Assembly (NCBI GenBank): GCA_002453155.1
Contig: DKGG01000023.1
Span: forward strand, 1 to 64,000
Direction: 5' to 3'
DNA from: Bdellovibrionaceae bacterium UBA6776
Lineage (GTDB): Bacteria > Bdellovibrionota > Bdellovibrionia > Bdellovibrionales > UBA1609
Length of the DNA: 64,000 bases
Shown here: positions 37,243 to 45,965 of the stretch, piece after piece
How the letters are laid out: the number at the start of each line of letters is the position of its first letter
How positions within the stretch are numbered: the first letter of the stretch is position 1
Translations under genes and position numbers: made by a program
Notes under the pieces: generated by a model
Seen by the model: only the letters and a program-made list of their open reading frames with translations
Told to the model about the DNA's origin: nothing
Databases searched by the model: none

Positions 37243-38930
37243 GTTTAGACATTACGGAATCTTTACGATCCAATTTTCAATCTAAGTTTCCCGGAAACAA
37301 TTTCAACTACACCTACGCCTTTGGAAACTCCGTGGTGCGTGTGGAGCCCAATGAAGTGGTTCCTCTTTTGCGGCACTTAAAGGATTCGGGACAGTTTGAT
37401 TTTCTGATGAACATCAGTGGCGTGGATTATCCGGACCGCAAGAAACGTTTTGAAGTGAACTACGAATTGTTCTCTTCTCGAAATGCCCAACGTCTGCGTA
37501 TCAAAACTCAAATTGCCGAAGGCGAAACCATTCCCACAGCAACGTCTGTGTGGCGGGGAGCCAACTGGTTTGAGCGCGAAATCTATGACATGTTCGGAGT
37601 GAAGTTTGAAGGTCACTTGAACATGCGCCGCCTTTTGGTGCACCAACAGTTTGAAGGCTTTCCGCTTCGAAAAGATTATCCGGCAGACCGGCAGCAGCAC
37701 TGCACAGAGGCTTTGCCCATACACTTTGATGTCAATCCGGAGCGACCGTTTTCGTTGGACGAAGAAAAAGATCTGGTGCCTTTGAACATTGGACCTTCCC
37801 ATCCGGCCACTCACGGAACCCTTCGGGTGATGGCGCTGCTTGATGGTGAAAAGGTACACCGTGCGGGGGTTGAACTGGGATATCTTCACCGCTGTTTTGA
37901 AAAGATGGCGGAGACCCATCCTTACAACCAAGTGATTCCTTACACCGACCGTTTGAACTACTGCTCGGCCCCGATGAACAACGTGGGCTATTGCAAGGCC
38001 GTGGAAACTTTGCTTGGAGTGGATATCCCTCCCAAAGCAAAAGCCATTCGAATCATACTTTGTGAGCTTTCTCGAATCATCGATCACATTGTTTGCATTG
38101 GTGCAAACGCTGTGGACTTGGGAGCGCTGACCGGATTCTTTCACCTCTTCACTTACCGGGAAAAGGTTTACACGCTGTTCGAAAAATTGTGTGGAGCCCG
38201 GTTGACCGTATCACTCACTCGTGTGGGTGGAATGGCAAACAATCCTCCAGAAAATTGGTACAAAGACGTTTTGGAGTTTTGCGATGAAATGAGTGTGGGT
38301 GTGGACGAATTGGACACTCTCCTTACAGGAAATAAAATTTGGATGCAACGGACTCAAGATGTGGGAGCCATTTCCGCAGAACGTGCCATTGAATGGGGTT
38401 ACACCGGCCCACTTCTTAGGGCTGCCGGAGTTCCTTTGGATCTTCGCAAAACCGATCCTTACTATGGTTATGACCAATTGGATTTCGACATTCCCACCGG
38501 GACCACCGGCGACGTTTTTGATCGCTATTTGGTGCGTGTGGCAGAGATGCGTGAATCCATTAAGATCATTCGTCAGGTGGCAAAAAACATTCCTGAAGGG
38601 GATTACACCATTCGCGACAAAGGCATCGTTCTTCCAGAGAAAAAAGATGTCTATGGAAACATCGAAGGTTTGATGAACCACTTTATGTTGGTGATCAAAG
38701 GCCTAAGACCTCCAGCGGGTGAAATCTATGACGCCACAGAGGCGGCAAACGGGGAACTTGGCTTTTACTTGGTCAGTGACAACTCCGGGAATCCGTACCG
38801 ATTGAAAGTTCGACCTCCTTGTTTTGCAATCTATCAATCGTTTGCCGAGCAGGTGGAAGGCGGATTGGTTGCTGATGTGATTTCTATTTTGGGAAGTATG
38901 AACTTGATCGCCGGTGAGTTGGATCGATAG
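37239..38930 (+). CDS. nuoC: Fused NADH-quinone oxidoreductase subunit C/D
   Basis: 563 residues from the ATG overlapping the nuoB stop (ATGA); the longer frame upstream lies inside nuoB and is a shadow. The NuoC part (about 1-165) contains [17 protein letters not shown] and LRKDYP. It runs without a break into NuoD ([31 protein letters not shown]-type motif [29 protein letters not shown]). Fusion as in E. coli and other lineages. NuoD contributes to the quinone pocket. Confidence 0.96.
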   Translation: MSLDITESLRSNFQSKFPGNNFNYTYAFGNSVVRVEPNEVVPLLRHLKDSGQFDFLMNISGVDYPDRKKRFEVNYELFSSRNAQRLRIKTQIAEGETIPTATSVWRGANWFEREIYDMFGVKFEGHLNMRRLLVHQQFEGFPLRKDYPADRQQHCTEALPIHFDVNPERPFSLDEEKDLVPLNIGPSHPATHGTLRVMALLDGEKVHRAGVELGYLHRCFEKMAETHPYNQVIPYTDRLNYCSAPMNNVGYCKAVETLLGVDIPPKAKAIRIILCELSRIIDHIVCIGANAVDLGALTGFFHLFTYREKVYTLFEKLCGARLTVSLTRVGGMANNPPENWYKDVLEFCDEMSVGVDELDTLLTGNKIWMQRTQDVGAISAERAIEWGYTGPLLRAAGVPLDLRKTDPYYGYDQLDFDIPTGTTGDVFDRYLVRVAEMRESIKIIRQVAKNIPEGDYTIRDKGIVLPEKKDVYGNIEGLMNHFMLVIKGLRPPAGEIYDATEAANGELGFYLVSDNSGNPYRLKVRPPCFAIYQSFAEQVEGGLVADVISILGSMNLIAGELDR

Positions 38931-38955
38931 GGAAATTTGGGAGATATAAACTAAA

Positions 38956-39441
38956 ATGAGCAAAGCCTTTGAATTGTCAAAAGAGGGAGCCGAGTTGGTT
39001 AAAAAAGAACTGACTCGCTATGAAACCAAACATTCCGCGATCATTCCCGCTCTTTATCAAGTGCAGAAGGAAAACGGATGGGTGCCGCCAGAATCTATTG
39101 AATATTTGGCCGGATTGATGGGGCTTCCCGAAAGTCACATCAATGAAGTGTTCAGCTTCTACACCATGTTCAATAAAGTTCCCACGGGAAAGCTTCACGT
39201 GCAGGTTTGTACAAACATTTCTTGCTCGATGAATGGTGGTCGAGAGTTGGCAAAAAAACTTTGCGAACGTTTCAACGTGAAACCTGGAGAAGTCAGCAAA
39301 GATGGATTGGTGACCATTTCTCAAGTGGAGTGCTTGGGTTCTTGCGACACCGCTCCTATGATGCAGGTGAATGATCGATACATTGAAAATTTGGATTTTG
39401 AGAAAGCCGTCCAAGCTTTGAAAGAAATGGGGGCTCAGTAA
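38956..39441 (+). CDS. nuoE: NADH-quinone oxidoreductase subunit E
   Basis: 161 residues. Thioredoxin-like [2Fe-2S] subunit with ligands C85, C90 (VQVCTNISCSMNGG), C126 and C130 (VECLGSCDTAPMMQVND). It partners NuoF in the NADH-oxidising module. It follows nuoCD by 25 bp, and nuoF begins 1 bp after its stop. Confidence 0.96.
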   Translation: MSKAFELSKEGAELVKKELTRYETKHSAIIPALYQVQKENGWVPPESIEYLAGLMGLPESHINEVFSFYTMFNKVPTGKLHVQVCTNISCSMNGGRELAKKLCERFNVKPGEVSKDGLVTISQVECLGSCDTAPMMQVNDRYIENLDFEKAVQALKEMGAQ

Positions 39442-39442
39442 A

Positions 39443-40729
39443 ATGTCATCTTTAGAAGTGAAACTCCTTTCGGAACACTACGACAAGCCTGAATTTCAAG
39501 GCCTTGAAGGGTATAAAAAACACGGGGGCTATGAGGTTTTGGTCAAAGCCCTAAAGATGGAGCCTCAGAAGATCATTGATGAAGTGAAAGCATCTGGTCT
39601 TCGTGGTCGTGGGGGAGCGGGTTTCCCCACAGGAGTGAAATGGGGATTTTTGCCGAACAACGATGAACCTCGTTATCTTCTTTGCAATGCGGATGAAGGG
39701 GAGCCGGGGACCTTTAAGGATCGGGTGATGATGGAGCGCGCTCCTCATCAATTGATTGAAGGAATGATCATTTCGGCCTTCGCGGTAAAATCTCACAAGT
39801 CTTACATTTACATCCGCGGAGAATACGATGAGCCTGCGCGCATTTTGCGAAAGGCACTGGATGAAGCTTACGAAGCAGGTCTTCTTGGAAAAAACATCTT
39901 AGGCAGCGGATTTGACCATGACATGGATCTTTATCGCGGAGCCGGGGCTTACATCTGCGGAGAAGAAACTGGAATGATTTCTTCTTTGGAAGGTTTGAAA
40001 GGTCAGCCCAAATTGAAGCCGCCTTTTCCTGCCATTCAAGGTTATTTGAAAAAGCCCACCATTGTGAACAATGTGGAAACCTTGGCCGCTGTTAAATACA
40101 TCATTCGTGATGGCGCAGATGCCTACCGAAAGTATGGAACCGAAAAGTCCGCAGGGACCAAATTGTTTTCTATCAGTGGCAATGTGGTGAAGCCGGGAAC
40201 TTATGAAGTTCCACTTGGAATTTCATTGAAAGATTTGATTTTTGATGTGTGCGGTGGTTTGAAGCCCGGTCGAAAATTGAAGGCTGTGATTCCTGGAGGA
40301 TCTTCCGCTCCCATTTTGACGGCCGAAGAGTCGTTAAAAGTAAATATGGATTACGAAAGCCTGGCTCAATCGGGATCCATGCTGGGGTCTGGTGCGGTGA
40401 TCGTGATTGATGACAGCAACGACATGGTGGATTTGTTGGACGTCACTCTTCACTTTTATCACCATGAGTCCTGTGGGCAGTGCACGCCTTGCCGTGAGGG
40501 AACCGGTTGGATCAGCAAAATCACTCACTCCATTAAAAATGGTGAGGGAACAACAAAAGACATCGATCTGATCAAGAATGTGGCCGAGCACATGATGGGA
40601 AAAACCATTTGTGCATTGAGTGACGCTGCAGCCATGCCGGCCATTTCGTTTGTGACAAAATTTCGAGATGAATTTGAAGCCTACGTGAACAAAGGCGTTG
40701 AACGACGAGGAGAGGACGCCCATGCCTAA
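39443..40729 (+). CDS. nuoF: NADH-quinone oxidoreductase subunit F
   Basis: 428 residues. The FMN/NADH site motifs GLRGRGGAGFPTGVKW and NADEGEPGTFKDR are present, as is the N3 [4Fe-4S] motif ESCGQCTPCREG with the distal cysteine in KTICALSDAA. It accepts electrons from NADH. The stop lies 8 bp inside the next gene. Confidence 0.97.
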   Translation: MSSLEVKLLSEHYDKPEFQGLEGYKKHGGYEVLVKALKMEPQKIIDEVKASGLRGRGGAGFPTGVKWGFLPNNDEPRYLLCNADEGEPGTFKDRVMMERAPHQLIEGMIISAFAVKSHKSYIYIRGEYDEPARILRKALDEAYEAGLLGKNILGSGFDHDMDLYRGAGAYICGEETGMISSLEGLKGQPKLKPPFPAIQGYLKKPTIVNNVETLAAVKYIIRDGADAYRKYGTEKSAGTKLFSISGNVVKPGTYEVPLGISLKDLIFDVCGGLKPGRKLKAVIPGGSSAPILTAEESLKVNMDYESLAQSGSMLGSGAVIVIDDSNDMVDLLDVTLHFYHHESCGQCTPCREGTGWISKITHSIKNGEGTTKDIDLIKNVAEHMMGKTICALSDAAAMPAISFVTKFRDEFEAYVNKGVERRGEDAHA

Positions 40730-42269
40730 ATGTACGATCAACGGGAAAGAAATCGAAGTGCCTCAGGGCACCACTGTGATTGAAGCTTTTAAAATGCTTG
40801 GGGATGACATCTGTCACTACTGTTGGCATCCCGGATTGTCTGTGGCCGGCGTTTGCCGTCTGTGTATGGTTCACATTGAAGGCATGCCCAAGCTTCAGAT
40901 TGCCTGCAACACTGAAGTCCGAGACGGGATGGTTGTGACCAACCAAACGGATGATGTGAAGGACACAGTGAAATGGGGATTGGATTTTCATTTGATCAAT
41001 CACCCATTGGATTGTCCCATTTGTGACCAAGCTGGGGAGTGCGGACTTCAAGATCAGTACATGAAGTTTGGAAAGTACGATCCAGAAATGGCCGAACCCA
41101 AAGTGAAAAAACACAAAGTGGTGGATTTGGGGCCCACGGTGGTTTTGGACAGTGAACGCTGCATCTTGTGTTCGCGTTGTGTGCGCTTTACCGAAGAAGT
41201 GACCGAGACCAATGAACTTGGAATTTTCAACCGTGGTGATCGCGCGGAAATCGGAACGGTTCAAGGGCGTCCGTTGGATAACAACTACTCTTTAAACACC
41301 GTGGACATTTGCCCTGTGGGCGCATTGACCTCTAAAGATTTTCGATTTCGTCAGCGGGTTTGGTATCTGAAAGATTCTGAAAGCATCTGTCCGGGATGTT
41401 CTACGGGATGTAATGTGAAAGTTTACTTCAACGAAGAAGGATTGTGGCGGGTGAAACCACGCTACAATGCAGAAGTGAACGGCCACTGGATGTGTGACGA
41501 AGGTCGAAACACATACAAGTATGTGAATGCGGCCCACCGTTTAAAGAAGGTGAAAGCGGGTCAATCTGGGGATTGGTCTCAGGAAGAAGTGTTTCCAGAG
41601 ACCATGAAGCTCGGAGAGAAGTTTCGAGCCGCAGCCGAGAAAAATCCAGAGTCCATTGCCGTGCTTGTGACCGGTCAGTACACCAACGAAGAGTTCAAAA
41701 ACTTTTTTGAATTTGTTGCGGACGAGTTGAAAGTGAAAAACATTTTTCATTGGATCAACAACCCCGAAAAATTTGACGACTTTGATGGATTGCTCCTTCG
41801 CGGGGACAAAAATCCAAACACCTACGGTTTGAAAGAGGAGATGAAATCTCGTGGAGGTTTTAAATCCTTGGAAGATCTTCAGGGCAAGATGTCTCAGTTT
41901 GAATGGGTGCTTGTTTTGGGACCGGAAAACCAATCTCAATTTCCTGATCTGAAGGAAAAGGTGGATCTTTTGAGTCAGGCCAAATCTGTGATTTGGTTGT
42001 CGGCTTGTGAGACTCCAGAGTTGGATGCATTGCGAGCCCCCACCCATCAGATTCCCATGAAGACTTACATTGAAAAGGAAGGGTCCTTCACCAATTTCAA
42101 AGGTTTGGTCCAAGAGTTTAAACGGGGAACCACTGTGATTGAAGATGCTTTAACCCTTCAGGAAGTTGTCGCTTTGCTGCGTGGACACGAGCTGGATTAT
42201 CGCAACCGTCCACAACCCATCGGCGGCACCAAGAAGAACCACTTCACAAACGTGAGAGGTCAGTTATGA
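40722..42269 (+). CDS. nuoG: NADH-quinone oxidoreductase subunit G, short form
   Basis: 515 residues from the ATG at 40722 with GAGGAGAGG upstream; typical NuoG has 700-900. N-terminal [2Fe-2S] domain (CHYCWHPGLSVAGVCRLC), the His-Cys3 motif (HPLDCPICDQAGECGL), the C-terminal [4Fe-4S] of the ferredoxin part (CILCSRCVRF, NTVDICPVGAL), and one N-terminal molybdopterin-domain [4Fe-4S] motif (CPGCSTGCNV). The remaining oxidoreductase-like domain is cut to about 280 residues. All cluster sites needed for NADH-to-N2 transfer appear present, so it is a compact form, not obviously a broken gene. Confidence 0.93.
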   Translation: MPKCTINGKEIEVPQGTTVIEAFKMLGDDICHYCWHPGLSVAGVCRLCMVHIEGMPKLQIACNTEVRDGMVVTNQTDDVKDTVKWGLDFHLINHPLDCPICDQAGECGLQDQYMKFGKYDPEMAEPKVKKHKVVDLGPTVVLDSERCILCSRCVRFTEEVTETNELGIFNRGDRAEIGTVQGRPLDNNYSLNTVDICPVGALTSKDFRFRQRVWYLKDSESICPGCSTGCNVKVYFNEEGLWRVKPRYNAEVNGHWMCDEGRNTYKYVNAAHRLKKVKAGQSGDWSQEEVFPETMKLGEKFRAAAEKNPESIAVLVTGQYTNEEFKNFFEFVADELKVKNIFHWINNPEKFDDFDGLLLRGDKNPNTYGLKEEMKSRGGFKSLEDLQGKMSQFEWVLVLGPENQSQFPDLKEKVDLLSQAKSVIWLSACETPELDALRAPTHQIPMKTYIEKEGSFTNFKGLVQEFKRGTTVIEDALTLQEVVALLRGHELDYRNRPQPIGGTKKNHFTNVRGQL

Positions 42270-42793
42270 GTTTCAAAGTAAAAAGAGAGCCGGTTCGCTC
42301 CAGCTGGTATTTGCCGGGAATTTTGGTGGGACTTGGATTTACATTTAAAAAAATGCTTCAAAACCTTTTCAACCAAAAGAAAATGGTGACCCTGAACTAT
42401 CCGGAAGAAAAGTACCAGTACGGGCCACGCTTCAAGGGCAATCACGTATTAACCGTGAAAAAAGATGGATCTCTTCGTTGTACGGCTTGTATGCTTTGCG
42501 CGACCAACTGTCCGGCGGACTGCATTCGCATTACGGCCAGCGAGCATGAAGACCCCTCGGTTGAGAAGTTTCCGATTTCCTATGAGATCGACATCCTTCG
42601 CTGTGTTTTCTGCGGATTTTGCGAAGAGGCTTGTCCAGTAGATGCGATTCGTATGGGGCCCGAGTGGCAAACCGCGGCCTTGAATGGTTCTGAATTCACC
42701 TACGACATTCGCCACTTGGCTTACCGCCCACAACTTAAAGGTGGAGTTCCATCCGTATTGGATGACCAAGAACGCCACTCTGCCGGCATTTAG
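42266..42793 (+). CDS. nuoI: NADH-quinone oxidoreductase subunit I
   Basis: 175 residues with two [4Fe-4S] ferredoxin motifs, CTACMLCATNCPADC and CVFCGFCEEACPVDA, which form N6a and N6b. An amphipathic N-terminus docks the membrane. ATGA overlap with nuoG. NuoH, usually between G and I, is missing. The TAG stop lies inside the left arm of the inverted repeat that follows. Confidence 0.96.
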   Translation: MSFKVKREPVRSSWYLPGILVGLGFTFKKMLQNLFNQKKMVTLNYPEEKYQYGPRFKGNHVLTVKKDGSLRCTACMLCATNCPADCIRITASEHEDPSVEKFPISYEIDILRCVFCGFCEEACPVDAIRMGPEWQTAALNGSEFTYDIRHLAYRPQLKGGVPSVLDDQERHSAGI

Positions 42794-42865
42794 GTGCCAG
42801 GTACCAAAATCTGTAAACGCCGCGTTCAATGCGCCATAAACAGATTTTGGTACCTGGCACCTAAA
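42789..42865. repeat. 77-bp inverted repeat (REP-type hairpin)
   Basis: A 25-bp arm at 42789-42813 is perfectly complementary to 42841-42865 around a 27-base loop; the arm contains GGTGCCAGGTACCAAAATC. The arm supplies the nuoI stop codon. There is no T-run, so it resembles a dispersed REP element more than a terminator, although it would stall 3' decay of the nuo mRNA. Confidence 0.9.
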
Positions 42866-42890
42866 TGATGCCAAAATTCGGAGGCGAGAC

Positions 42891-43862
42891 ATTCACCCTC
42901 ACTTAAAAACCCTTATCAAGTTGATTGTTGCCGCTGTCATTTTGGTGGTGATTGTCCGCTCAGGACATTTGGATTTAAAGGTCCTAACGTCCCTTTTTAC
43001 CAGCTGGCAAAGTGCCTCTGTTTTGTTGGTGCTGGCTGCGCTTAACTTTTTGCTTTTGACCATTCGATGGTTTGATTTGGTCAATTGCACTTTGTCGGAA
43101 CTCAGCTTCTTTCGAAGTGTAAAGCTGAACCTCATTGCAAACTTTTTTAATTTCGTTTTTCCAAGCTCCATTGGGGGAGATTTGGTTCGCGGCTATTATT
43201 TGGCTCAAGATATGCACAGCCAAAAAATGAAGGCCGCACTCAGTGTGGTCTTGGATCGAGTGATCGGGCTTTACTCTTTGATTTCTCTGAGTGCGGTGAC
43301 CTTGCTTTACCTCTCTTTTCAAAAAGATGTGGAGAGTCTACGAGTTTTGACGGGAAGTACGTTGCTTTTATTTTTGGGCTACAGCTTTTTTTTATTTTTA
43401 ATCATTTCTGGAATTGGAAAAAGAATTGCAAAAATGATCACCTGGTCGGTTTTGCAAAAGCCTCTTAATTTTCTACTCTCCTGTCATGATTATCTACAAG
43501 AATCCATGAGAAATGTTCCGCTTTTCTTGCGCACCTTTTTCGCAGGAATCTTCAGTCAGTTGGTGGTCGCGGTTTTCTTTTTTCAAGTGGGGCAGTACAT
43601 CGGTGAACCTCAAGTGAATTTCTTAGATGTTTTGAGTGTGATTCCCTTGGGCTTTCTGGTGATGTCTGTTCCCATTGCTCCCGCCGGAATTGGGGTGGGA
43701 CAGGTGGCCTTTTTGTTCTTGATCAAACAGGTGACGGGTGTTTCCTCTCAATTTGGTCCCACGGCCATTTCGGCGTTTCAGGTGGCCTTGTTGATTTGGT
43801 CTCTTTTCGGGGGGTGGTTTTATCTGACCCTGAGAAAACCCAAAGAACTTTTGGAGGAGTGA
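42891..43862 (+). CDS. YbhN/UPF0104-type flippase-like membrane protein, probable ATT start
   Basis: About 323 residues with at least seven hydrophobic segments and the family-type stretch NLIANFFNFVFPSSIGGDLVRGYYLA. Members of this family (MprF-flippase-like) move or anchor membrane lipids. No ATG, GTG or TTG with a ribosome site is in the right place. GGAGG at 42880-42884 sits six bases before ATT at 42891, which would encode MHPHLKTLIKLIV, a normal amphipathic start for this family. The first TTG (42921) lacks a Shine-Dalgarno and would delete these residues. The stop overlaps mgtE (TGATG). Confidence 0.75.
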   Translation: MHPHLKTLIKLIVAAVILVVIVRSGHLDLKVLTSLFTSWQSASVLLVLAALNFLLLTIRWFDLVNCTLSELSFFRSVKLNLIANFFNFVFPSSIGGDLVRGYYLAQDMHSQKMKAALSVVLDRVIGLYSLISLSAVTLLYLSFQKDVESLRVLTGSTLLLFLGYSFFLFLIISGIGKRIAKMITWSVLQKPLNFLLSCHDYLQESMRNVPLFLRTFFAGIFSQLVVAVFFFQVGQYIGEPQVNFLDVLSVIPLGFLVMSVPIAPAGIGVGQVAFLFLIKQVTGVSSQFGPTAISAFQVALLIWSLFGGWFYLTLRKPKELLEE

Positions 43863-45208
43863 TGGAAGATCGCACCAAGCTCATAATCGCATCCATTCGA
43901 AAACTTCAATCTCGGGGTGCAAAGCCCAACATCCGAAAGATTTTGGCAAAGACTCATCCTTCGGACATGGCCTTGGTGCTTCAAGGATTGGATCCTGAAG
44001 AAAGATATGAAGTCTTTTTGATGGAAGAAAGCTTTGCTCGCAGAGCCAATGTGATGAGCTATTTGGACGAATCTTTGCAAAAAGAACTGATTGAGCTTTC
44101 TTCACGGGAAGACATTCTTAAAATTTTGTCTCATATGGATTCCGATGATGCTGCGGACCTGTTGGGAATCTTGCCGGAGGAAGAATCCAAAGAATTTCTT
44201 TCGTCCATGGTGAGAAAGGATTCCGAAGAAGTCGCCGAACTGATGGGATATGCGGAAGACTCCGCAGGTGGACTGATGAGCTCCGAGTATTTGGCGGTGA
44301 ATCAGAATCTTTCGGTGGCGGAGGCCGTGGCGGCCCTTCAAAGCAACGGGGATCAAGGAACCATTTCTTTTTATCTGTATGTGATTAACGATCATGGACA
44401 GTTGGTGGGCGTGGTCAGTTTGAAGCAGCTGTTGTTGTCTTCAAAAAGTTCTAAGCTCAAAGAGCTGATGTACAAAGATGTGATTTCCGTTCATGTGAAT
44501 GCCCACCAAGAGGATGTGGCGGCAACCGTTGAACGTTATGATTTTTTGGCCTTGCCGGTTGTGGATGGAAACAACAATTTGGTGGGTGTCATTACTGTTG
44601 ATGACGTGATTGATGTGATTCGTGAAGAGGCGGAAGAGGATTTCTTAGCCATGGGCCGTGCCGGTTGGGGTGTGGAAGAGTCTGTCATCGATCACGTGAA
44701 AGCCCGCTTCCCCTGGGTGATTTTGTCTTTTCTGGGTGGAGTGACCTGTTTCTTAATTATTTTTTCAAACCGTCCCCATGTGGCGGACTTTTCTCCTCTT
44801 TGGTATTTGGCCTCTTTGTTGCCCTTGCTTTTGTCTTTGGGGGCCACCACCGGAGGCCAGGCAGCTGCGGTTTCTGTGGGACATGTACGCAGTGGTCGTT
44901 TGGAGTTTAAACGTGTGGGGAATTACTTGCTTGGCGAAGTGGCCATTGGATTGGTTTTGGGATCCATACTTGCATTGGCTGTTTTTGGACTTGGGTTTTG
45001 GCTCACTGGAGTTTTGATCATCAGTTTGTATTTTGCGGCAGCAACACTTTTCAGTGTGGTATGGGCGGTGAGTATGGGAGGCGGAATTCCCGTGGCCTTA
45101 GATCGCCTTGGAATTGATCCCACCATAGGATCCGTTCCATTGTTTACGACTTTGGCGGACATTTCTTCGGTGTTGATTTTATTCTTGGTCTATCAATTGA
45201 TTTGGTAG
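43862..45208 (+). CDS. mgtE: Magnesium transporter MgtE
   Basis: 448 residues from the ATG overlapping the upstream stop, after TTTGGAGGAG. Cytoplasmic N domain of helical repeats (HPSDMALVLQGLDPEERYEV, DDAADLLGILPEEE), two CBS domains (about 135-255; YDFLALPVVDGNNNLVGVIT), a plug helix, then five transmembrane segments with the ion-pore region (SLGATTGGQAAAVSVGHVRS). It is a channel for Mg2+ gated by intracellular Mg2+. Its stop overlaps an upstream frame of recO. Confidence 0.95.
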   Translation: MEDRTKLIIASIRKLQSRGAKPNIRKILAKTHPSDMALVLQGLDPEERYEVFLMEESFARRANVMSYLDESLQKELIELSSREDILKILSHMDSDDAADLLGILPEEESKEFLSSMVRKDSEEVAELMGYAEDSAGGLMSSEYLAVNQNLSVAEAVAALQSNGDQGTISFYLYVINDHGQLVGVVSLKQLLLSSKSSKLKELMYKDVISVHVNAHQEDVAATVERYDFLALPVVDGNNNLVGVITVDDVIDVIREEAEEDFLAMGRAGWGVEESVIDHVKARFPWVILSFLGGVTCFLIIFSNRPHVADFSPLWYLASLLPLLLSLGATTGGQAAAVSVGHVRSGRLEFKRVGNYLLGEVAIGLVLGSILALAVFGLGFWLTGVLIISLYFAAATLFSVVWAVSMGGGIPVALDRLGIDPTIGSVPLFTTLADISSVLILFLVYQLIW

Positions 45209-45216
45209 GAGATTTT

Positions 45217-45810
45217 TTGAACCGAGCCAAGCTGATCGTCTTAAAAGCCATCAAACATTCCGAATCAGATCTGTTGGTTCAAACCTTAAGTGCCACGGGC
45301 GATCGGCTTCACTTTTTAGCCAAGGGTGCACTGAAAAGCAAAAAACGGTTTGGTGGCGGAGTTCTTGAGCCCACTCACTATTTGGACGTTTTGTACAAAG
45401 AGGGTAAAAGTTCATCCGATTCTGAGCCCTTGCACATTTTGTTGGAAGCCCGAGTGATCCGAGATTTTTCGGGCCTTCGTGAAGATTACGACCGTTTAAA
45501 CATGGCCCTTTCTTTTTTGTCCTTGGTGAGTCGCCTCACTCGTAGTGGTTCCGTGGGTGCGAAGGAAATTTTTGACCTTCTGGGGCATGGTTTGTCGGCC
45601 TGTGAAGGGGATTGCAATCCGGAAACCTTGTCCATTCAGTTCCGCGCAAAGCTTTTGTTTTCTCAAGGGGTTCTTGAACCGAGCTCCGACATGGCCGTGT
45701 TGATTCGAACGTCCTTGAAAAGTTCCAGTGACATTCAGCTGTCTAAAGCCCAAAGAAAAACTCTGGACCATCATCTTCACCTGGCCACCGAAGAGATGCT
45801 TCATTTGTGA
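45217..45810 (+). CDS. recO: DNA repair protein RecO (short)
   Basis: 197 residues from a TTG at 45217, five bases after AGGAG; the alternative at 45202 lies inside mgtE. The N-terminal OB-fold has the family pattern VLKAIKHSESDLLVQTLSATGDRLHFLAKGALKS-type (shown only in part), and the helical C-terminal domain follows. RecO loads RecA with RecF and RecR. It lacks the four zinc cysteines of some RecO proteins. A TTG start and the small size make it a moderately sure call. Confidence 0.78.
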   Translation: MNRAKLIVLKAIKHSESDLLVQTLSATGDRLHFLAKGALKSKKRFGGGVLEPTHYLDVLYKEGKSSSDSEPLHILLEARVIRDFSGLREDYDRLNMALSFLSLVSRLTRSGSVGAKEIFDLLGHGLSACEGDCNPETLSIQFRAKLLFSQGVLEPSSDMAVLIRTSLKSSSDIQLSKAQRKTLDHHLHLATEEMLHL

Positions 45811-45895
45811 TTTGATTTTCGACTTCAACAATGTCTAGTCTTACAAGACTCCAGGTCTTCCCCCACCCATTTTAGATGCGAGCGTCAAAACACGA

Positions 45896-45915
45896 AATAT
45901 GATCTGAATCATATT
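45896..45915. promoter_or_regulatory. FNR/DNR-type box upstream of nrdJ
   Basis: AATATGAT-CTGA-ATCATATT is a perfect 8-bp-arm palindrome, centre 45905.5, with TGAT-N4-ATCA at its core. A -10-like TAGCCT lies at 45936-45941, giving the class II spacing (centre near -41.5), and the nrdJ ATG is at 45966. Confidence 0.72.
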
Positions 45916-45965
45916 TAGGGACCGGCGTTGACCTTTAGCCTATGGGCAAGACTTGAGGAGAAAAA

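Noticed and set aside
43796..43861. Longer MgtE and RecO starts within upstream genes
   Set aside because: The coupled starts with good ribosome sites match family N-termini.
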